Origin: Obelidium mucronatum
Taxonomy: Eukaryota; Chytridiomycota; Chytridiomycetes; Chytridiales; Chytriomycetaceae
Direction of reading: 5' to 3'
DNA length: 64,000 nt
NCBI GenBank assembly: GCA_025765595.1
Contig: JAIVFH010000001.1
Span: 62,001 to 126,000 of the forward strand
Part shown: piece after piece, positions 1 through 10,260 of the stretch
Numbering within the stretch: position 1 is the first letter of the stretch
How the letters are laid out: each line of letters starts with the position of its first letter
The notes under the pieces: model-generated
Told to the model about the DNA's origin: nothing
Databases searched by the model: none
What the model saw: the letters and a program-made list of their open reading frames with translations, nothing else
Translations under genes and position numbers: made by a program

Positions 1-24
1 TTCCATTTAATAAATAACTTGCAG

Positions 25-536
25 CGTCTCGAAATGGAGCCAGCGTCTGTTACTGTGCTGATCAAATCCAACTCCAGAAGTACACTCAATCTTATTGCAC
101 CGACCAAATTCTCTGCGCCGCTGTGGAATACCGCGCCTTTTTCCTTGATTTTAAACAAGCACACATCCGACGAAACCAGAAATGAAATGATCATGGCAGG
201 CATGAAAGAAATCGAACGGAAGCAGGCTAGTTTAATTGAAGAGGAGTTTGTGATGAAACAGGTGTCACTCCCGCCCAACGAAGTAAGCTGGTGTGTGAAC
301 TTCGACGCTAACTGATATTTTCAGATTCCCGATTTGACCAGTCTGTATGGAATCGACTCTAGTTTAATTGTAAGGCTTGCAGTTGTGGAGGAGATGTTGG
401 CTTAATCTGTTTCCAGGCTCTTGTGATTTCGTGTACAACAGTTTCAGAAAAGGCCATTCAAACAAAGAAAATTGTCCCAACGCATGCGGAGATACAGCGT
501 TTAACACTCAGTCGCCAAGTGAAACCCAAGAAGTGA
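25..536 (+). CDS. Family X spliced gene, 3' part, function unknown
   Basis: Not recognised. Three exons are visible: 25-282 (preceded by the acceptor TAACTTGCAG), 325-369 and 417-536. They are separated by introns of 42 and 47 nt with GTAAGC/TTTCAG and GTAAGG/TTCCAG ends. One frame runs through all three to a TGA at 534-536, giving about 140 residues, so the gene probably starts left of the window. No domain is evident; the C-terminus is basic (LTLSRQVKPKK). Relatives in this window are 19735-20056 (first two exons), 51119-51217 minus (last exon) and the sequence just after 9070 (C-terminal codons). The last shares the peptide LTLSR-VKPKK with mostly third-position changes, which suggests selection on protein. 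The gene converges on repeat copy A. Confidence 0.5.
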
Positions 537-959
537 TTTATTTTTGAAGAGTCTTTCACCGGTTTGATTTTTTAAAAGAACCCATGGAAAACGAAATAAA
601 CTAATTAATAAAAAGCACCTATTGTATCAGAATAACAGGAAACTGATTTGCCGAGCTGGCAACCGGACTTGTGCAGTCAACACAACATGTAAACTCACAA
701 TATTAAAGTACAAAATAATATGTATTTCACTTTCGATCAATGAGCAAACAAATTTAAATGAAAGAAAGCGTAAAGAAGAAAAGTAGGGCCAGTAAGAGCA
801 CGTTATTGACTATACTTCCATCCAAACCCTCGAGACCGTTTTTTGCGCGTCCTAAACTCGAAAATAAAACTACCACCATTTAGACAAAGCAGTTGAGAAG
901 GCAGATTGAGTTACAGCATTTAAGATATTTATTATAATTCAATGAATAAAGAAACTGTA
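537..959. other. AT-rich spacer between family X and unit A
   Basis: No convincing coding sequence is visible. It is AT-rich, contains AATAAA-like signals that could serve the upstream gene, and leads into the repeated 3' block of unit A. Confidence 0.5.
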
Positions 960-1039
960 AGTGATGCACAATAGAAAGAAGTGGGGCAATGAAGAGCTCA
1001 TTTTTGTTCGGATAGTTTAGATCTCATTATTTTTTGGGA

Positions 1040-1640
1040 CCGCAAGTTGGGAGCTCATTTGTTGGGACAGTTAGGAGCTCACTTTTTGTTGGGACAGTTG
1101 GGAGCTCGTTGGTTCTCATTCAGAATTATTATATCATCATTTGAGAGGCGAATTCATCAAAACACACAAGAAGAAGGAGTGGGTTCCATCGAGGGAAATT
1201 GGGGGGTCTGCGCTAATTGCTCGGACTCTCAGCATACAAACCCCGGGGATCGCCAAATGCTCACTCAATTTGCGGCTCCCCTCAGACTGACCGGCCCTGA
1301 TCAGCTGTTTCTAATGGCGCCTCCTGTGGCAGTTCACCTTGGACCTTGGCTTGGCTTGGCTCGGACCAGTTGGCTTGAGTAAGCTTGAGTTGGCTGGCAG
1401 TCCGAAGCAGTGTGTTTGTTGTTTGTGTGTTTTGTTTTTTGCATCTTTTTTAAATGGAATATTCTTTGCAGACGCGTCGCGTTTTATTCCAGATTTTGGA
1501 GAATTTGCAACAAGTGAAAAAATTGGAGAAAGTGAAAAAATCGGACAACGTCCGAAAGCTGTGAAAATTTTCACTCGTTTAAAGAAGAAGCAGGATCCTC
1601 ATTTGAGTTGCGTGTGAGTATATTTATCAAAACTGTTGAG
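1040..1640. repeat. Conserved 3' block of the unit, copy A
   Basis: This is the most conserved part of the unit, nearly identical to 9440-10200 and to the reverse complements of 50190-50800 and 63130-63790, with a diverged relative at 23780-24085. It opens with short degenerate tandem motifs joining GAGCTC to TTGTTGGGACAG. It then carries an open frame of about 111 codons (1047-1382, plus) whose C-terminal peptide VAVHLGPWLGLA recurs in every copy. A duplicated motif AAGTGAAAAAATTGGA and the palindrome GTGAAAATTTTCAC follow. It lies downstream of the Z gene, so it could be 3' UTR, a small gene on the other strand, or a structural element. Confidence 0.6.
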
Positions 1641-1972
1641 TCAGACTTTTCTTTATTTGGAACGAAAGAAACACAGAATAAAGATGGAGAACAAATAGAA
1701 ATAAAGAGAAAAAGGAATGAAAGAAAATCACAGAACTTGAGAAAAAGCGGCAGAAGAAATGTGAGAAGAAATTTGAGAAGTGAAAGAGCTTGTGAATATT
1801 ATAAAACAAAAGAATGAGAGAGAAAGAAAAGAACGATAATAAGCAACGAACAGAAATAACAATCACGGTTGTGAGAAGAAAGTAAGACAAGCATCAAATG
1901 CAAGCTGAAAAATAGACAAACGTGGAATTCAATGAAAAAGCGTGGGCTTGAACGAAACATGCGTAACTGCGT

Positions 1973-2535
1973 TTACTTTGATCCCACATTTCTGTACCAG
2001 CCAATTATTTCAGCGTAATCAATTGGTTCATCTGGATCCATCAAAGCCCAAGAGCCAGCGGCAAAGGGGTCTGTCTCAATGGGTGGGGAAATTATGGACC
2101 TTTTCTTTGCAAGTGTTTGGGGAACTGGTTTGGAATTGGCACGACCAGCTTGCCGTCTATCTGCGTAATCACAGATTCCGCTTGTTGTTGCCAACAATGG
2201 TCTATTTTTACGCCAGTTTGAGGATATTCCCTCGTGCTTACTCGTATTGCTTTTTGAGTGTGCGACAGCCTGTGGGGTAATGCTAAGTGGAACGACGTCT
2301 ATGGGTTTCTTGAAAAAACTTTCAATAGCAGCAAAACAATTTTTCGACATGCTCAACTAACCTTGTGTGGTATGTCAACTGCTGGGGCTATTTGAGGCTT
2401 AGGCGACACTGCACATAATTTTTGTACTATTGGTGAAGAAACAGGCGTGATTGGAAGGTCCAATGGCATTTTAACTGAAGGCAGCGATACTGGAACAATG
2501 AGTGATGCTAAGCTTTCTTGTTCAAATTTCAATGT
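1973..2535 (-). CDS. Family Z gene, C-terminal exons (copy A)
   Basis: Not recognised. Two exons can be placed on the minus strand: 2535-2362 and 2308-1973, with a 53 nt intron starting GTTAGT and ending TTTTTTCAAG. The frame is open across the join (58 + 112 codons including stop). The sequence is nearly identical to 62240-62802 in copy D. It is rich in Ser, Pro and Lys, with a distinctive end: an AAGSWALMDPDEPIDY stretch followed by EIIGWYRNV. The diverged copy at 22.1-23.4 kb keeps AAGSWASMDHDEPIDY, so this tail is the conserved part. Further 5' exons up to about 2870 are likely, but there an in-frame TAA follows ATG GCG TCC TCA AAC. Confidence 0.5.
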
Positions 2536-5010
2536 CTGTGTTTGTTGCCTTGTTGTTAGTTTTCTTCCAGTTTCAACGTATTACTAACAAGATCTTGAGT
2601 GATGGGTTTTGGGCTTTCTGTTGCAACATCTGATTTTGTTATTGAAAAGCTCATCTGAACAGTGGAATTAACGTCAGTGGTGCTAAAATATGGGCAGTAA
2701 GTCTGACTAAAAACCCACCATTGCAAAGTTTGAAAAAACGCGATCCAGTGCAGCTATTTCATCAGCTTCCAGCGAGTCAATGGTTTGAATAAAAGCAGTC
2801 AGGAACGTTTTGATGTCTAAAGACGCGTTAGATTAGTTTGAGGACGCCATTTGAATACAATTCGTGCCAATCATGCTGTTTGCTGTTTTCAAAGGGATAA
2901 GATCAGATCTTCAACAAACAACAAAACAATGAAACAACGCGTTAGTTACAAGGAGTTTGAATGGGCTGAGTTTTGAAAGAATAATGTCAGGCAGGGATTT
3001 CCGCAAAATTTCACTCTCTTTTGCAGATCCCAATCACCCAGAGTCATAGGTGATGCAATATGCTACGTTGAACTGAAAATTAAAACTTAAAAGAGAGTAC
3101 AGTTCTGAGATTAAATTCTTTGATGATATTCAACAAATGTCACAATACGCAGAAAAGAAATACAAGTGAAAAATAATGCGAGAGGCGGAATCGGGGTACA
3201 TGGTTTTGAAGTTTCGCGAATCACACGCAAGCTCAATCCGCCGCTTTCCACACACTAGCTCAATGTTTCGCAAATTGCACTTGGCCACATTACACCTACC
3301 AAGTCACTCTTGAGTTCATGGAATAGAAAAAACACTCTGCTTAATAGATGGGACGAATCGATGTGAACCAAAGTAGCGGACTAGAATTTGTGGCTTGAAC
3401 GCTTCGGGTGGCTTGAATTGCCCGCCATCTCCTATTATTTTCAGAGTCAAAAAAAGGAGAAAAAAAAAAACGAAGAAATGTTTCAATGACCAACCTCAAA
3501 ACTCCTATTTCATTGAATTACGGCCCATCCTCATTGACCAAGATTGAACGAAATTCCGATGACGTATTCCATGTGATCGAGTGAGCTTGACTGCGTTTGC
3601 GTTATTGTACATTCCCAGCGTCTAAATTCCTCGGAATTTCTTGATGGTGAAGGACGACAAGTGACCACATAAATATCTTGGTCATTTGATTTCTTGGTCA
3701 TTTTCCATCTGATTTTCCTTGATGTTAGTATCGAGTGCGCTTTGCGTGTTGACTTTTTATCTTTCCCGCTAGCAGAGCAGAATCCAGAATGTTCATTTGA
3801 CCGCAGGTGTTTTAGAGGTTTTTTAGGTTCTTCGACGACTGACGTTGGGTTTCGAATGTTGCTAAAAATAAAACGACAGGTCAGCGGCGGCATTTATACT
3901 ACATATGCACCTTCTTCTCAGAGAATCTCTCTTCAATCCCCGAAATAGGTACATGCTTGACTTTTGATAGTGTGCCACTCAAATCCTTTGCTGCAGCGTA
4001 AGCTGTTGCTTGTTTGGCTCTGCTTCCACTCTTGAATACTAAATGATCCGCCAGCAATACCGGCAGCTATTCCCCCGTGTCCGATACTCTCCGTCTCGGT
4101 CTCCATGTCATTTCGAGTCAATGCTGTTCTGCAGTCTGACTCCAACAGTAATACAATTCTGGGAATCTGAGGGATGATTGAAGAACGCGTTGGGAATTAC
4201 AAGCAGAGATAAATTCCATAGAATAAACTCGCGCCAGGAAGATTTTGTCGCTGGTAAGCTTATTGACGGCCGGAGATGCCTGCGAAGAAAACAATAATAT
4301 TTTTTAAAAAAAAGAGGAGAAATTTTTTTTCCAACCTCAGAACGTCGTCATGATTGAAATAGACATGTACGAGGTCATAATGGATATTGCAGTTAAAGAG
4401 CATTATTCTTCTGTTACTCTCCTAAAATCGATCGAGTTTATGAATCCTAGATCCCAAATGCCTTCAAGTTACACGGCGCCAGGGGTGGGCCTTATACGCG
4501 ATGCCTGATTCATTGTTCCAGAAATTGAGAAATATTTTCAGGCCACCGTCCCGCCAAAAATATGTCCATCGCTTGCATTTTGGTATAATATCGAAGATGA
4601 TGTGGATTTTTTCCAGCTAAGGTACTGTAGAATCCATGAAGACTATTGATATTGTCGTGATTCTTGCTGATGTGCCAGCGTTCCTTCGATTTCTAAAAAT
4701 AAAACGGCATCCATCAAATTCAACAGAACCAACCAATATGCTTACCTTGCATCCCAGCGACAAATCTCTGACGTTCTATGCAAAGGTTCCACTTGTTTCT
4801 CTCGAATTGCTGCCGTTCATGTATGTCGCCACAGGGTATGTCTCTAGCTGCAATATTGACCTCAATTCTGTACATGTCTCGCAGAACTATCGTCCGCCCC
4901 ATTCGCATACATTTGAATCCGCCAATATCTTTAGCTTGTCATTCGCATACATTCCAAGCCATCTTGAGAAAGGCCCTAATTAATTGTAGTCCTTCGCACA
5001 AACTATCGAA

Positions 5011-5358
5011 TCAGAATCTTGCCACTTTGTGGCTAATATAGAGAGCTTGACCCCTTTTGAAGAGTATTTCAGCTGAAACATTCAACCAAAGCCTCTCTGC
5101 AGCCGATGGACTTTTGAACGCATTATGTTGTGGACTTGTGGTCTCCAGTCTCAGTACACTCCGAATCACTCCGAATCTGATAACTGATTCCACGCCATCG
5201 TTCACTGCTCCGAAATAAAAACGCAAGCCATCAATTGAATAATTATAAGCTTGAGCGTGAAATATCGGCGTTGTGTCCTCGTTAAGATCCAAAGATGCTG
5301 ACACTTTGGAATTGGAAAACAACATGGAACAGCACATCACATCAAATGATGATTCCAA
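5011..5358 (-). CDS. Unit Y conserved open frame with FHAQAYN block
   Basis: A 115-codon open frame inside unit A. Its N-terminal half is preserved at the peptide level in the other copies: 12462-12214 minus in B, about 47950-48130 plus in C and about 59480-59640 plus in D. Shared features are a DVMCCS-LFS opening, an Asp-Asn-Glu-Asp stretch before PIFHAQ, and IDGL-F-FGA-NDGVES. A related block (FHTQDN, then FGGA-VRTVCRF) occurs upstream in the same unit near 7060-6900, suggesting an exon duplication. Several copies have stops or shifts, so only some could be coding. No family recognised. Confidence 0.35.
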   Translation of the reverse strand: MESSFDVMCCSMLFSNSKVSASLDLNEDTTPIFHAQAYNYSIDGLRFYFGAVNDGVESVIRFGVIRSVLRLETTSPQHNAFKSPSAAERLWLNVSAEILFKRGQALYISHKVARF

Positions 5359-5641
5359 GGAAGCACTTATCTTAAAAGTATTATAAAAAATAACACCATG
5401 TTCGCTGTACCTGAATGTGCGGTGTTAGTAACTTTATGTGGGTTATTCAAGTGGTCCACACGTGAGATCCAGTTTTCTCGAAACGCGTCTTCAGTCCTCT
5501 GGAAATATCCGGGTTGATGTAGATGAATGCGGCTGGTTCGCGATGCGGTGGGTGAGTGGGTGGTAGCTTTGCTTTCTCTCTTGTGTTTATTCTTCCTTAC
5601 ATTTCATTTTAAAACAACAAACACAAAACAACAACCAAACA

Positions 5642-5824
5642 TTATAGCCATTTAAATCTCTTTGAATTGTCCCTTTCTTCAGCATCGACGCCGGGGATTC
5701 TATCGTTCATACCTATCGTTTTGACCTCCAATCTGGGCCAGTGAATACTTGTTGTTCGCATGTTGATCAAAGGATGACTTTTCGCGGCTTGGTTGTGCAT
5801 TGTGCGGGAAAATTGAGCTTTCAA
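5642..5824 (-). CDS. Unit Y conserved exon (WPRLEVKTIG block)
   Basis: A 60-codon open frame almost identical in translation to the start of 59005-59226 in copy D, with only two replacements (Asn to Gln and Val to Ala). It contains MHNQAAKSHPL, then WPRLEVKTIGMNDRIPG and a charged end EERDNSKRFKW. Diverged and partly broken versions lie near 12780-12960 in B and 47540-47650 in C. It probably represents one exon of the unit. Function unknown. Confidence 0.35.
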   Translation of the reverse strand: MKAQFSRTMHNQAAKSHPLINMRTTSIHWPRLEVKTIGMNDRIPGVDAEERDNSKRFKWL

Positions 5825-7480
5825 AATGAGCTGGTGTTAAAAGAGTTTGGCTGAATCGTAACTCTGGTGGATTCGTGTCACCGTTCCTTCACTCCGAGCT
5901 TCAACGAACGAATGCATTGAATTGCTTCTCGAAGAAGCGGTCTTCAAGTTTGAGGAGGCTGATCATCAATCATGCATTTCGTTGTGCCAGGAAGCTTGTT
6001 GATTCCAATAACGAAAGCAGTAATGGCGGATTGCGTTAAATAACGGAATCAAAGAATCGTTTGCGGCGAAACAGCTGAAATTCGAAAGAAAATTGGACCT
6101 AGCGAGGAAGTCTGGGAATGAGTGTTTGATTCAACTGCAACTCAGACGCATTGAACGCCAATCGGTCTTGATTTGACTTGGAGTGTTATCTGAGAGATGC
6201 TCGTTAGCATATGCTGACGTTACTCCACACCGCACCAGTTTCCTGATTCATTATGGCTCGGCGGTTGATTTCGTTGTTTTCCGGTTTTGTCAAGATGGCT
6301 CAGTGGAAACATGCCGGCTTGTGCTTCAGATGTATTTTCGCCTTCAAAGTGGCTGCATACACTGACTCTCGTAACCGTGATCAGTAGAGAACAATGGTGA
6401 TTCGCTGCCATGCTTAAGAACCTCAGTCGATGTTACCATTGCATGATTTCCCCCCCTCACGATTTTCCCGAATTCTCCTATTAAGGCATAGTCGCTGCGG
6501 AGACTATGTGTATTCTTATGATTCTTCTAAGTGCAGTCTTTGTCGTTTCGAATATTCTAAAGTAACAAAACCTCACAATTCAAGTCAATCGGCAATTTGT
6601 GTACATCAAAAAGGCACGGATCATGATACTCTATGGCATCGAGGTTTTTGTTGATTGGATTTGACATACTCGTCACTGCAGTATGCCTCTGATTTGTCTA
6701 TGTTTGACTATTACCCCATCAGTCCAAAAAATACAACCAAAACATACACCACTCATTCCTGCCACTGGAATCTAGGTTGGACTACGCATCAGCTGAAACC
6801 CATCTGGTGAATGTTTCCGGTCAATACGGCCATAAAGAACGGATTGACAACGTCCGACTTCAGAGAGTGTATGGGCTTTCCAGCCTTCTAATTCAATCAA
6901 TCAAACCGACTCTGTACTCTGGTTCAAATGGTTGAATCTACAGACTGTTCTCACGCCCGCTCCACCAAATTCATACAAGTGCATGACCTCGAGTGAACAA
7001 TTATCTTGAGTGTGAAATAATGACGCTGATTTCTCGTTAAATCTGAAAATGCTGACGACTGGGATATCGTGAGACAGCGGCCTATTTAGCGCTGATATCA
7101 ATGGCAAGATTGAGACTATTTCGGTGCTCTCTTAAGCTAGATACGAAATGTTTGTTCGCAAAGAGGGCCCTCTTCCTCATCAATCACGAAATCGAGCAGC
7201 TTCTGAACCAACAACCGAGTGAGATCCAGTCCTCTCGAGACGAGTTTTCGGTCCTTTTGATGTTTTCTAACTGATGCTGGAAGATGCTGCTGGATTGAGA
7301 TGCGATGATTCTTGGAGTGAAGTGGGTAGTGGCTTGTGCTCCTTGTATTGAAAACGCAACAAACAAATGTTGATCGCATTTGTCAATGAATTATGCGCAT
7401 TCACTACCTGCAAACGAGGAATCGAGATTGAACATGCGCGGTTTTTTTCCATGACTTCTTCCAAGTGGAATTCAACTTGC

Positions 7481-7801
7481 TGACTTTTTTATTTCCGACA
7501 ATCCGTTCGGTTTCGAAGTCCAAAGTCCAAGAAATATTTTATTGACGCTTTTTTTCAACTGGTTGAATCTGTTTGGAATTGTCGTTTGGTCTTGGTGTCT
7601 TTGAAAAACCTGCCCTGGAAATCTTCCAACTGAAAATTAAATCACCAGCATCTAACGGCAATACAATCACGATCTAAATATCCTATCAACATCGCATAGC
7701 AGCAAATACTTGTACTAAAACTGCAAAGTCCTGGCCCAAATAAGCGCACCATTTCAGAAATTTTGAATCCCTCGACGATTGCAAGAATTCATCGTTCAAA
7801 A
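7481..7801. other. Spacer between unit A and the next gene
   Basis: AT-rich sequence between the 5' edge of unit A and the ATG at 7802. The two are divergently transcribed, so it may contain promoters for both, but no clear TATA box could be placed. Confidence 0.4.
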
Positions 7802-9069
7802 ATGACAGAACACGTAACTTTTCAGCTCGTAAAGGCCCTGCTAAGATCTCAAAGCAAGGTAATTAGGTCCTTTTCTTTAAAAATTTTGCTTTAATCCAAC
7901 ACATCATTCCAAAAAGACACACAACGCCGTTATCAACATTCAAAAAAGAATGTCCAGACTCGAGAAGGTTTCGAAAATTCTCGCAAAAGCTGTTCCAGCG
8001 AAATCACAAAAGGTATCTTCATCTTTTTTTGATGAGAACTTCGACACATTCACTCTGCTCGCAGCCGCTTGTTCCAAAAAAGGTTTCAAGCATAATCTTT
8101 AAAAGAAAATCTTCGGTGGTGCAATGCTCAGCAAGAATCGAGGAAGTCACTGACTTGGTAGAATCATCTGAAGCTCTACCTGAAATGAGTCGGACTCGAG
8201 GCAACACTGGAGCCATTCCAGGAACTCTGATCCTTGATCAGCTTAAAAGTGAGGCCCACTACTTTGCTTTCAAAGTTTTGTCATGGTTAATTTTGAGGAG
8301 CATAGATACTCTCGCTGCTTCTGGCCAAACAGTATTGGCTTCAAATGCAGTTACGCCTAGTTGCACTGTAGTTTCTGCGCCCAACAACGCTGGATCGCCT
8401 GTTTCCGCTTCCATTGATATTTTGCCGACTTCTGTCAATTCAATCGACACTGTGCCGCCTATCCCATTGTCCTTGAACTCTCCCGCAAATGAAACTTCAA
8501 GCCAACAAACCATCCGGCCGCTCTACATCACCCCTTCACCATCTCATCAACACAAAGCACCGTCTATCCATCCTCAAATTCCCACGCAGTCATTTTCGAA
8601 TCCACCGAGTAACCCTCTCTACAGGACCCCTTCATTCCCTCATCAATCGAACGTGCCGCCTTGCCCTTCCCATCTTTCTATTAATTCATTTTTAAATCCA
8701 CCCATGCGGCAGAATCTGGCAATCGGCCAACGCTTCTACAAGTTGGTCACTCGGGCCCCACAAAACAGTCCAATTATGCCAAAGAGAAAACGCGTGAGCT
8801 TTAATTTAGAAGAGCAAGTGTTGGGTCCCGATGAGGGACATATTCCTTTGTCAGAATGCCAGGCCGCGTACAACTTGGCCCTTGCACAAGCATTGGCATC
8901 AGTAAAACAACCAACTCCAAACCCCTCGAAGTTAGAGCCACACGCTGGACCAGCACCCCCCAAATGTAAAGTGGGAGACTATTATGGCAACCAAATTCCG
9001 TCAGTGTCGATGGAACCGAATCAAGGAAAGAAGGTCGGACGGGCGCAACGTGTGTTTTCTTCATTTTAG
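7802..9069 (+). CDS. Spliced gene, Pro/Ser-rich protein with RVSF motif
   Basis: Not recognised. Exons 7802-7858, 7917-8012 and 8065-9069 join in one frame across introns with GTAATT/AAAAAG and GTATCT/CTCGCAG ends, giving about 385 residues. The N-terminus looks helical and basic. The middle (roughly residues 150-275) is rich in Pro, Ser, Asn and His, as in disordered proteins. A basic cluster KRKRVSF (8781-8801) resembles both a nuclear signal and a protein phosphatase 1 docking motif of RVxF type; this is inference. Near 9029-9069 a GTCGGA to TTTTAG intron is possible. Just after it a different frame spells LTLSRRVKPKK, the C-terminus of family X. Thus the true 3' end is uncertain and this may be a family X member. 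Confidence 0.5.
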
Positions 9070-9439
9070 TCTGCTGACACTAAGTCGCCGAGTTAAACCA
9101 AAGAAGGCTGTGTATCGTTTTCAGTCTCTGCCAACACAAGTTTGCTTTCTCTCTTTGATTTTTCCTTTTTTTTTTTGAATCCTTCATCTATTTTCCCAAC
9201 TTGGTGTATTTGCATGAAAAGGAAAAACATAAAAATGATTCCGAAATTATATTAAATGCCGTGCGACGTTTGAGTCGATGGAAACTGTTTGAAAGAGCAT
9301 ACATGTATGAAAAGTTGAGCAGCCAGTTTCAGATTAGGCAATGAGAATTTAATTTTATTCCAATTTTCACAAAAAACAAACAAACAAAAGTAATAAAGTA
9401 TTAAATTTAAAATAATAAGGCAGTTTCGAAATTATTTTT

Positions 9440-10260
9440 GAGGGGACAGTTTGGATCTCATAATTTGTATGGGAGCTCATGTTTGTTGGGACAGTTATTT
9501 AGGAGCTCATGTTTGTTGGGACAGTTATTTAGGAGCTCACTTTTTGTTGGGACAGTTGGGAGCTCGTTGTTCTCATTCAGAATATTTGTATCATCATTTG
9601 AGACGCAGTTGGGAGCTCGTTGTTCTCATTCAGAATATTTGTATCATCATTTGAGACGCAGTTGGGAGCTCGTTGGTTCTCATTCAGAATATTTGTATCA
9701 TCATTTGAGACGCGAATTCATCAAAACACACAAGAAGAAGGAGTGGGTTCCACCGAGGGAAATTGGGGGGTCTGCCGGACTCACCAGCTGCTAATTGCTC
9801 GTGACTCTCAGCATACAAACCCCGGGGATCGCCAAATGCTCACTCAATTTGCGGCTCCCCTCAGACTGACCGGCCTTGATCAGCTGTTTCTAATGGCGCC
9901 TCCTGTGGCAGTTCACCTTGGACCTTGGCTTGGCTTGGCTGGGACCAGTTGGCTTGAGTAGGCTTGAGGGTTGGCTGGGATTCCGAAGCAGTGTGTTTGT
10001 TGTTTGTGTGTTTTGTTTTTTGCATCTTTTTAAATGGAATATTCTTTTCAGACGCGTCGCGTTTTATTCCAGATTTTGGAGAATTTGCAACAAGTGAAAA
10101 AATTGGAGAAAGTGAAAAAATCGGACAACGTCCGAAAGCTGTGAAAATTTTCACTCTCATCGTAAACGAAGAAGCAGGATCCTCATCGAGTTGCGTGTGA
10201 CTGTTAAGTCAGACATGTCTTTATTTGGAACGAAAGAAACATAGAATAAAGATGGAGAAC
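9440..10260. repeat. Conserved 3' block of the unit, copy B
   Basis: Equivalent of 1040-1640. It has two 30 bp direct repeats (GGAGCTCATGTTTGTTGGGA, then CAGTTATTTA) at about 9471-9535. The open frame on plus (9620-9961) matches the 111-codon frame of copy A with only scattered replacements. Confidence 0.6.
9553..9711. repeat. 53 bp tandem repeat, three copies
   Basis: Three head-to-tail copies of a 53 bp unit begin at 9553, 9606 and 9659, each starting CAGTTGGGAGCTCGTTG and ending in TCATTTGAGACG. Copies A, C and D carry this unit once, so the expansion is specific to B. Confidence 0.85.

Larger units (their letters stand above)
960..7480 (-). repeat. Family Y/Z repeat unit, copy A
   Basis: This is the longest copy of a dispersed multi-exon unit. 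It matches the reverse complement of 58030-63830 (copy D) almost throughout, with shorter matches to B (9060-13415) and C (47230-51117). Direction is minus: at 4745-4693 the minus strand carries a clean 53 nt intron (GTAAGC to TTTTTAG) whose splice signals recur in copy B. Reading 5' to 3' on minus there are repeated sub-modules. A peptide block with FHTQDN at about 7060-6900 is echoed by FHAQAYN at about 5280-5010. Both are followed by a GTGAGATCCAG stretch (about 7215 and 5465 on plus) that recurs near 12590 in copy B. The 3' end carries the family Z gene and a highly conserved flank. No transposase or polymerase motif was seen, so element or gene-family status is open. Confidence 0.75.

Noticed and set aside
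1608..1890. Lys/Glu-rich plus frames and Phe/Ser-rich minus frames after the conserved block
   Set aside because: Produced by low-complexity GAA/AAAG sequence in the 3' flank; not conserved as protein between copies.
10142..10155. GTGAAAATTTTCAC palindrome as an operator
   Set aside because: It is part of the repeated 3' block in every copy, and nothing links it to a regulator.
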